Source: Methylocystis silviterrae
GTDB taxonomy: Bacteria > Pseudomonadota > Alphaproteobacteria > Rhizobiales > Beijerinckiaceae
Assembly: GCF_013350005.1 (NCBI RefSeq)
Contig: NZ_JABVWW010000009.1
Coordinates: 1-64,000 of the forward strand
Length of the DNA stretch: 64,000 bases
Direction: 5' to 3'
The stretch's first letter is position 1. Each line of letters starts with the position of its first letter. Under the pieces are notes generated by a model. That model had not been told where the DNA came from. It searched no databases and saw only the letters and a list, made by a program, of their open reading frames with translations. Positions 60,530 through 64,000 of the stretch are shown piece after piece. The position numbers and the translations under genes were made by a program.

Positions 60530-61975
60530 ATGAATGACGCTTCCGCTGATTCGATTCGGACAATGTTCGCATCGGCGATCTCGGACATGTATCAGGCCGA
60601 AGCGCCGCAGTATCGCACGATGCAGGCGCTCGTCGCCGACGTAAACCGGCAGACGCTCGCCGACGAGCCGCAACTCAAGCGGCGCCTGGCGGAAAACAAT
60701 GAGCTTGAGCGACTCGACGTTGAGCGCCATGGCGCGATTCGCGTCGGAACCGCCGAGGAACTGTCGATGCTGCGCCGGCTCTTTGCGATCATGGGAATGG
60801 CTCCCGTCGGCTATTACGATCTGTCGATCGCCGGAATTCCAGTGCATTCGACGGCATTCCGTCCGATCGGCGAGAACGCATTGCGCGCTAATCCCTTTCG
60901 CATCTTCACTTCCCTTCTCAGGCTGGATCTCATCGCCGACGCGCAGGCGCGTGAGATCGCCGCCAAGGTTCTGGCGCAGCGCGACATTTTTACGCCGCGC
61001 TGCCGAGCGCTGATCGATCTCTTCGAAAGACGTGGGTTTGACGACGGAGAGGTGCGAGAATTTGTCCGGGAGGCGGCGAAGATTTTTCGCTGGAACCGGC
61101 AGGCGACGGTCTCATCGGCGGTCTATCGGACGCTCCATGCGACGCATCCGCTGCTCGCCGACGTCGTCTGTTTCAAAGGACCGCACATCAATCATCTTAC
61201 CGTGCACGCGCTCGATATCGATGCCGCGCACAGCGCCATGGCGGCGCGCGGGATGACTCCGAAAGCGATTGTCGAGGGGCCCCCGCGTCGCCGCTGCCCG
61301 ATCCTGTTGCGCCAGACGAGCTTCAAGGCGCGCCCCGAGCCCGTCGAATTCATCGAGGAAGACGGCCGGCGCGTGACGGGCGCCCATGCCGCGCGCTTCG
61401 GCGAGATCGAGCAGAGAGGCGCGGCGCTGACCGCCAAGGGGCGCGCGCTCTACGACAGGCTTCTCGCTGAAGCTCAGGCTGCGGTTCCGCTCGCGACAGA
61501 CGGCGCCAATGCGCGCGTCTTTAACGAGGAGCTGGCGCGGCGCTTCGCGGCGTTTCCCGATGATTACGAAGCGCTGCGAAGGGAGAAGCTCGCCTTCTTC
61601 CGCTATTCGGCCGTTCCGCGCGCGCGTGCGGGGCAGTCTTCGTCTCCCGTTTCATTGGATGATCTCCTGCGCTCCGGCGTTCTGCGCGCCGAACCGATCA
61701 CTTACGAGGATTTCCTGCCGGTGAGCGCCGCTGGCATTTTTCGCTCGAATCTTGGTGAGCGGGGTGAAGAGGAATTGACCGAGCGCGCGGACCGACGCGC
61801 CTTCGAGGCCGCGATCGGTGCGCCGGTTTTGGATGAACTCGCGCTCTATGAGGAAGCGGAGACGCGCTCCTTAGGGGACAGCCTGCAGGCGCTTGGCGTC
61901 GATCGCGCCGGTTCTGTGCAATTGGCAAAAACGGGCGCCGCGCATATTGGCGCGGCGGAAAGCAGCCATAACTGA
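60530..61975 (+). CDS. DUF1338 family, 2-oxoadipate dioxygenase/decarboxylase (HglS/YdcJ-like)
   Basis: 481 residues of the DUF1338 family. Likely metal ligands: His106 in GIPVHSTAFRP and His222 in PHINHLTVHALD; a later Glu (in EPVEFIEED) would complete the site. HglS of Pseudomonas is an Fe(II) enzyme turning 2-oxoadipate into D-2-hydroxyglutarate in D-lysine catabolism. It starts 64 bases after the aldehyde dehydrogenase gene and precedes the threonine-dehydrogenase-like gene by about 50, so all are probably one transcript. Other typical partners (2-hydroxyglutarate dehydrogenase, lysine 6-aminotransferase) are not seen in the window. Confidence 0.87.
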   Translation: MNDASADSIRTMFASAISDMYQAEAPQYRTMQALVADVNRQTLADEPQLKRRLAENNELERLDVERHGAIRVGTAEELSMLRRLFAIMGMAPVGYYDLSIAGIPVHSTAFRPIGENALRANPFRIFTSLLRLDLIADAQAREIAAKVLAQRDIFTPRCRALIDLFERRGFDDGEVREFVREAAKIFRWNRQATVSSAVYRTLHATHPLLADVVCFKGPHINHLTVHALDIDAAHSAMAARGMTPKAIVEGPPRRRCPILLRQTSFKARPEPVEFIEEDGRRVTGAHAARFGEIEQRGAALTAKGRALYDRLLAEAQAAVPLATDGANARVFNEELARRFAAFPDDYEALRREKLAFFRYSAVPRARAGQSSSPVSLDDLLRSGVLRAEPITYEDFLPVSAAGIFRSNLGERGEEELTERADRRAFEAAIGAPVLDELALYEEAETRSLGDSLQALGVDRAGSVQLAKTGAAHIGAAESSHN

Positions 61976-62026
61976 GGAGTAGGGCGCTCGACGCATGGGC
62001 GGAGGCGCCGCGGTATTGGAAGGCGC

Positions 62027-63019
62027 ATGCGACGCATCCTGGTTACGGGCGCCCTCGGCCAGATCGGCGCCGAACTGACGCCGGCCCTGCGAAAGCGATA
62101 TGGCGCGGCGCGCGTCATCGCTTCAGACCTCGCAGAGGCGCGGCCATCTGACGATCCTTATGAACGCCTCGACTGCACGCAGGCGGAAGCGGTCGCCGAT
62201 CTGATGCGCCGGCGTGACATCGACGTCGTCTACCACCTCGCAGCGCTGCTCTCGGCTGTCGCCGAGGACAGGCCGCAAGACGCCTGGAGCGTCAATATGA
62301 GCGGGCTCTACAATGTGCTGGAGGCGGCCCGCCGCTTCGGTTGCCAGGTGTTTTTCCCAAGCTCGATTGCGGCGTTCGGCCCGTCGACGCCACGCCGTCG
62401 CACGCCGCAGATCACGATCCAGCGGCCAACGACCATCTACGGCGTCACCAAAGTCGCGGGCGAATTGCTCTGCGACTATTACGCGACGCGCTTTGGCGTC
62501 GATGCGCGCGGATTGCGCCTGCCGGGTCTCGTTTCTTCCGCGGCGCCGCCGGGCGGCGGCACGACCGACTACGCCGTCGAAATGTTTCGCGCCGCTGCTC
62601 GGCGCAAGCGCTATTCCTGCTTCCTTGCTGCAGAGACCCGTCTCGACATGATGTATATGCCGGACGCGACGCGCGCGATCATGGACCTCATGGAGGCTGA
62701 TCCCGAGCGCCTGAGGTTTCGCAACGCGTATAACGTCACCGGCATGAGCGTTACGCCGGGCGAGATCGCCGCGGAAATTCGCAAACACGCGCCCTCCTTC
62801 GCCGTGGACTACCGCATCGACCCGTTACGCCAAGCGATCGCCGACTCCTGGCCGCAGTCGCTTGACGCCAACGCGGCGCGCGAAGATTGGGGGTTTGCGC
62901 CGCGCTTCGATCTCGCCGCCATGACGCGGGAAATGCTCGCGCGTCTTGGCGCGGCGACAGATCCATTTGACGATCCGAATTCTGACGAGGTCCCCAATGC
63001 CAATGCAGGGTTTGGCTAA
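62027..63019 (+). CDS. L-threonine 3-dehydrogenase-like NAD-dependent epimerase-fold enzyme
   Basis: 330 residues, extended SDR. NAD motif VTGALGQIGAELTPAL, the catalytic Tyr and Lys in TTIYGVTKVAGELLCDYY, then LRLPGLVSS and the late LDMMYMPDATRAIMDLM block. This is the SDR-type threonine 3-dehydrogenase, which oxidises threonine to 2-amino-3-ketobutyrate. The next gene encodes the ligase that cleaves this product with CoA, and the two overlap by 23 bases, which strongly supports the role. Confidence 0.87.
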   Translation: MRRILVTGALGQIGAELTPALRKRYGAARVIASDLAEARPSDDPYERLDCTQAEAVADLMRRRDIDVVYHLAALLSAVAEDRPQDAWSVNMSGLYNVLEAARRFGCQVFFPSSIAAFGPSTPRRRTPQITIQRPTTIYGVTKVAGELLCDYYATRFGVDARGLRLPGLVSSAAPPGGGTTDYAVEMFRAAARRKRYSCFLAAETRLDMMYMPDATRAIMDLMEADPERLRFRNAYNVTGMSVTPGEIAAEIRKHAPSFAVDYRIDPLRQAIADSWPQSLDANAAREDWGFAPRFDLAAMTREMLARLGAATDPFDDPNSDEVPNANAGFG

Positions 63020-64000
63020 GGCGCTCGCCGCGCAGCTCGGCGAACTTTCGCAGGCAGGGCTGCTCAAGGGCGCGGAAAGCGTGCTCTGTGGCGTCATTGC
63101 ACCGCGTGACGGCCACGGTCCGCGCCTTCTCATCGAAGGCGAAGGCGACAAGCCGTTCCTGCGCATGAACGCCAACAATTATCTTGGCATGTCGCTGCGC
63201 GAAGAGGTGATTGACGCCGAAGATGCGGCGGCGACGAACTATGGCGCCGGGCCCGGCGCGGTGCGCTTTATCAGCGGCACCTGGTCGCCTCATGTCGCCT
63301 TGGAGCGTCGGCTCGCCGCCTTTCATTCGCGGCCGTCGGCGATCATCTTTTCGTCGGCCTATGCGGCGATCATGGGCCTCATTCCGCAGATCGTCAGCAA
63401 GAAGACCGCAGTCATCAGCGACGAACTCAACCACAATTGCATCATCAACGCGATCTCACTTGCGGCGCCTGCGGAGAAGCGGATCTACAAACATCTCGAT
63501 ATGGGCGAACTCGAGCGATGTCTCGACGAGACCGCGAGGTCATGCACCCGCGCCATCATCGTGACCGACGGCGTGTTCAGCATGCGCGGCGATCACGCGC
63601 CGCTCGACCGCATCATGACGCTGGCGCGCAGCCGCGATAACGCCTTCGTGGAGGGCGCGATCGTCGTCGTCGACGATTCACATGGCGTTGGCGCGCTCGG
63701 CGCAACTGGGCGCGGCGCGGAGGAATATACGCGGTCAGCTCCGGTCGACATTCTCGTGGCGACGCTCGGCAAGGCCTTCGGCGTCAATGGCGGCTATGTC
63801 GTCGGCGATGAAATTCTCATCCGCTACCTGCGCGAGCGCTCGCCCTTCTACGTTTACTCCAATCCCATCACGCCGGCGGAAGCCGCCGCCGCGCATAAGG
63901 CCATCGACATCCTGGACAGTCCGGACGGCCTGTCGTTGCTGGAGCATCTGCGCGCCATGACCGCACGCTTCAAGGCGGGGCTCGTCAGGCTTGGCTTCGA
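62997..64000 (+). CDS. kbl: 2-amino-3-ketobutyrate CoA ligase (glycine C-acetyltransferase), cut by the window end
   Basis: About 334 residues are present; the family has around 400, so the C-terminus lies beyond the window. ATG at 62997 with ACGAGG upstream, inside the end of the previous gene. PLP alpha-oxoamine synthase features: NANNYLGMS, GPGAVRFISGT, DELNHNCIINAI, VVDDSHGVGALG and Lys259 in TLGKAFGVNGGY. It splits 2-amino-3-ketobutyrate into glycine and acetyl-CoA, completing threonine breakdown with the dehydrogenase before it. The glycine could also feed the folate-linked chemistry of the GcvT-type enzyme upstream. Confidence 0.9.
   Translation, partial: MPMQGLAKALAAQLGELSQAGLLKGAESVLCGVIAPRDGHGPRLLIEGEGDKPFLRMNANNYLGMSLREEVIDAEDAAATNYGAGPGAVRFISGTWSPHVALERRLAAFHSRPSAIIFSSAYAAIMGLIPQIVSKKTAVISDELNHNCIINAISLAAPAEKRIYKHLDMGELERCLDETARSCTRAIIVTDGVFSMRGDHAPLDRIMTLARSRDNAFVEGAIVVVDDSHGVGALGATGRGAEEYTRSAPVDILVATLGKAFGVNGGYVVGDEILIRYLRERSPFYVYSNPITPAEAAAAHKAIDILDSPDGLSLLEHLRAMTARFKAGLVRLGF

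Noticed and set aside
1-64000. tRNA, rRNA, CRISPR arrays, complete insertion sequences or prophage
   Set aside because: Reading both strands gave no convincing tRNA arms, rRNA segments, regular spacers or transposase genes; the only mobile trace is the recombinase fragment near 43.8 kb.

Overview
The window is high-GC alphaproteobacterial DNA. A MucR/Ros-type regulator, a FixL/FixJ-like pair, EutBC beside a dimethylglycine-dehydrogenase-like flavoprotein, and ligase/exonuclease DNA-repair genes all fit a member of the Hyphomicrobiales (Rhizobiales). The style recalls Methylocystaceae/Beijerinckiaceae, but that placement is an impression from family resemblance and was not tested. No rRNA, tRNA or CRISPR array was seen.

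Layout. (1) 1-5.4 kb: a minus-strand operon of a tandem SagB-type nitroreductase and an AAA+ ATPase that continues off the left edge, then a lone VanB-like flavin/2Fe-2S reductase, a strong terminator and a small hypothetical gene. (2) 5.4-9.2 kb, minus strand: a decayed respiratory operon encoding alternative complex III (actA-actB-actC-actE-actF) and the tail of a haem-copper oxidase subunit I. Gene order and ATGA overlaps survive, but large internal deletions, a stop and frameshifts break every gene. (3) 9.5-19 kb: an MFS transporter, a KGG-repeat stress protein, a PAS-less FixL-like kinase with FixJ, an orphan receiver protein and a 1128-residue kinase with about seven PAS domains. (4) 19-41.6 kb: an iron region. 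It holds an IsdG-like haem monooxygenase, a P1B ATPase and a short entA remnant. A siderophore locus follows, all on the plus strand: TonB receptor, two small membrane proteins, PepSY membrane protein, Fes esterase, MbtH protein, dimodular NRPS (C-A-T-C-A-T-TE), EntS-like exporter, entC, entE, entB and entA.

(5) 41.8-46.1 kb: small secreted protein, MucR-like regulator, a scar with a MAPEG/VOC chimera and a serine-recombinase tail, then a divergent SDR/LysR pair. (6) 46.4-48.7 kb: an acetolactate-synthase-like ThDP enzyme with a carboxymuconolactone-decarboxylase-fold protein. (7) 49-51.9 kb: ligase-associated exonuclease and ATP-dependent DNA ligase, with only a stub of the partner helicase. 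(8) 51.9-64 kb: amine and amino-acid catabolism: EutC/EutB, an APH-like kinase, an FAD/GcvT dehydrogenase, a class III aminotransferase, an aminoadipate-semialdehyde-type ALDH, a DUF1338 (2-oxoadipate) enzyme, a threonine-dehydrogenase-like SDR and a truncated Kbl.

The most interesting live system is the siderophore locus. It has complete genes for 2,3-dihydroxybenzoate (DHB) synthesis and activation. The second NRPS adenylation domain carries the same ten-residue pocket code as EntF (serine). The first carries an unfamiliar code (D-V-G-N-F-I-V-V-E-K). The expected product is a cyclic or linear (DHB-X-Ser)n catecholate, processed by Fes and perhaps reduced by the PepSY protein. No FepBCDG-type importer or phosphopantetheinyl transferase lies in the window. 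The most striking dead system is the compressed alternative complex III operon.
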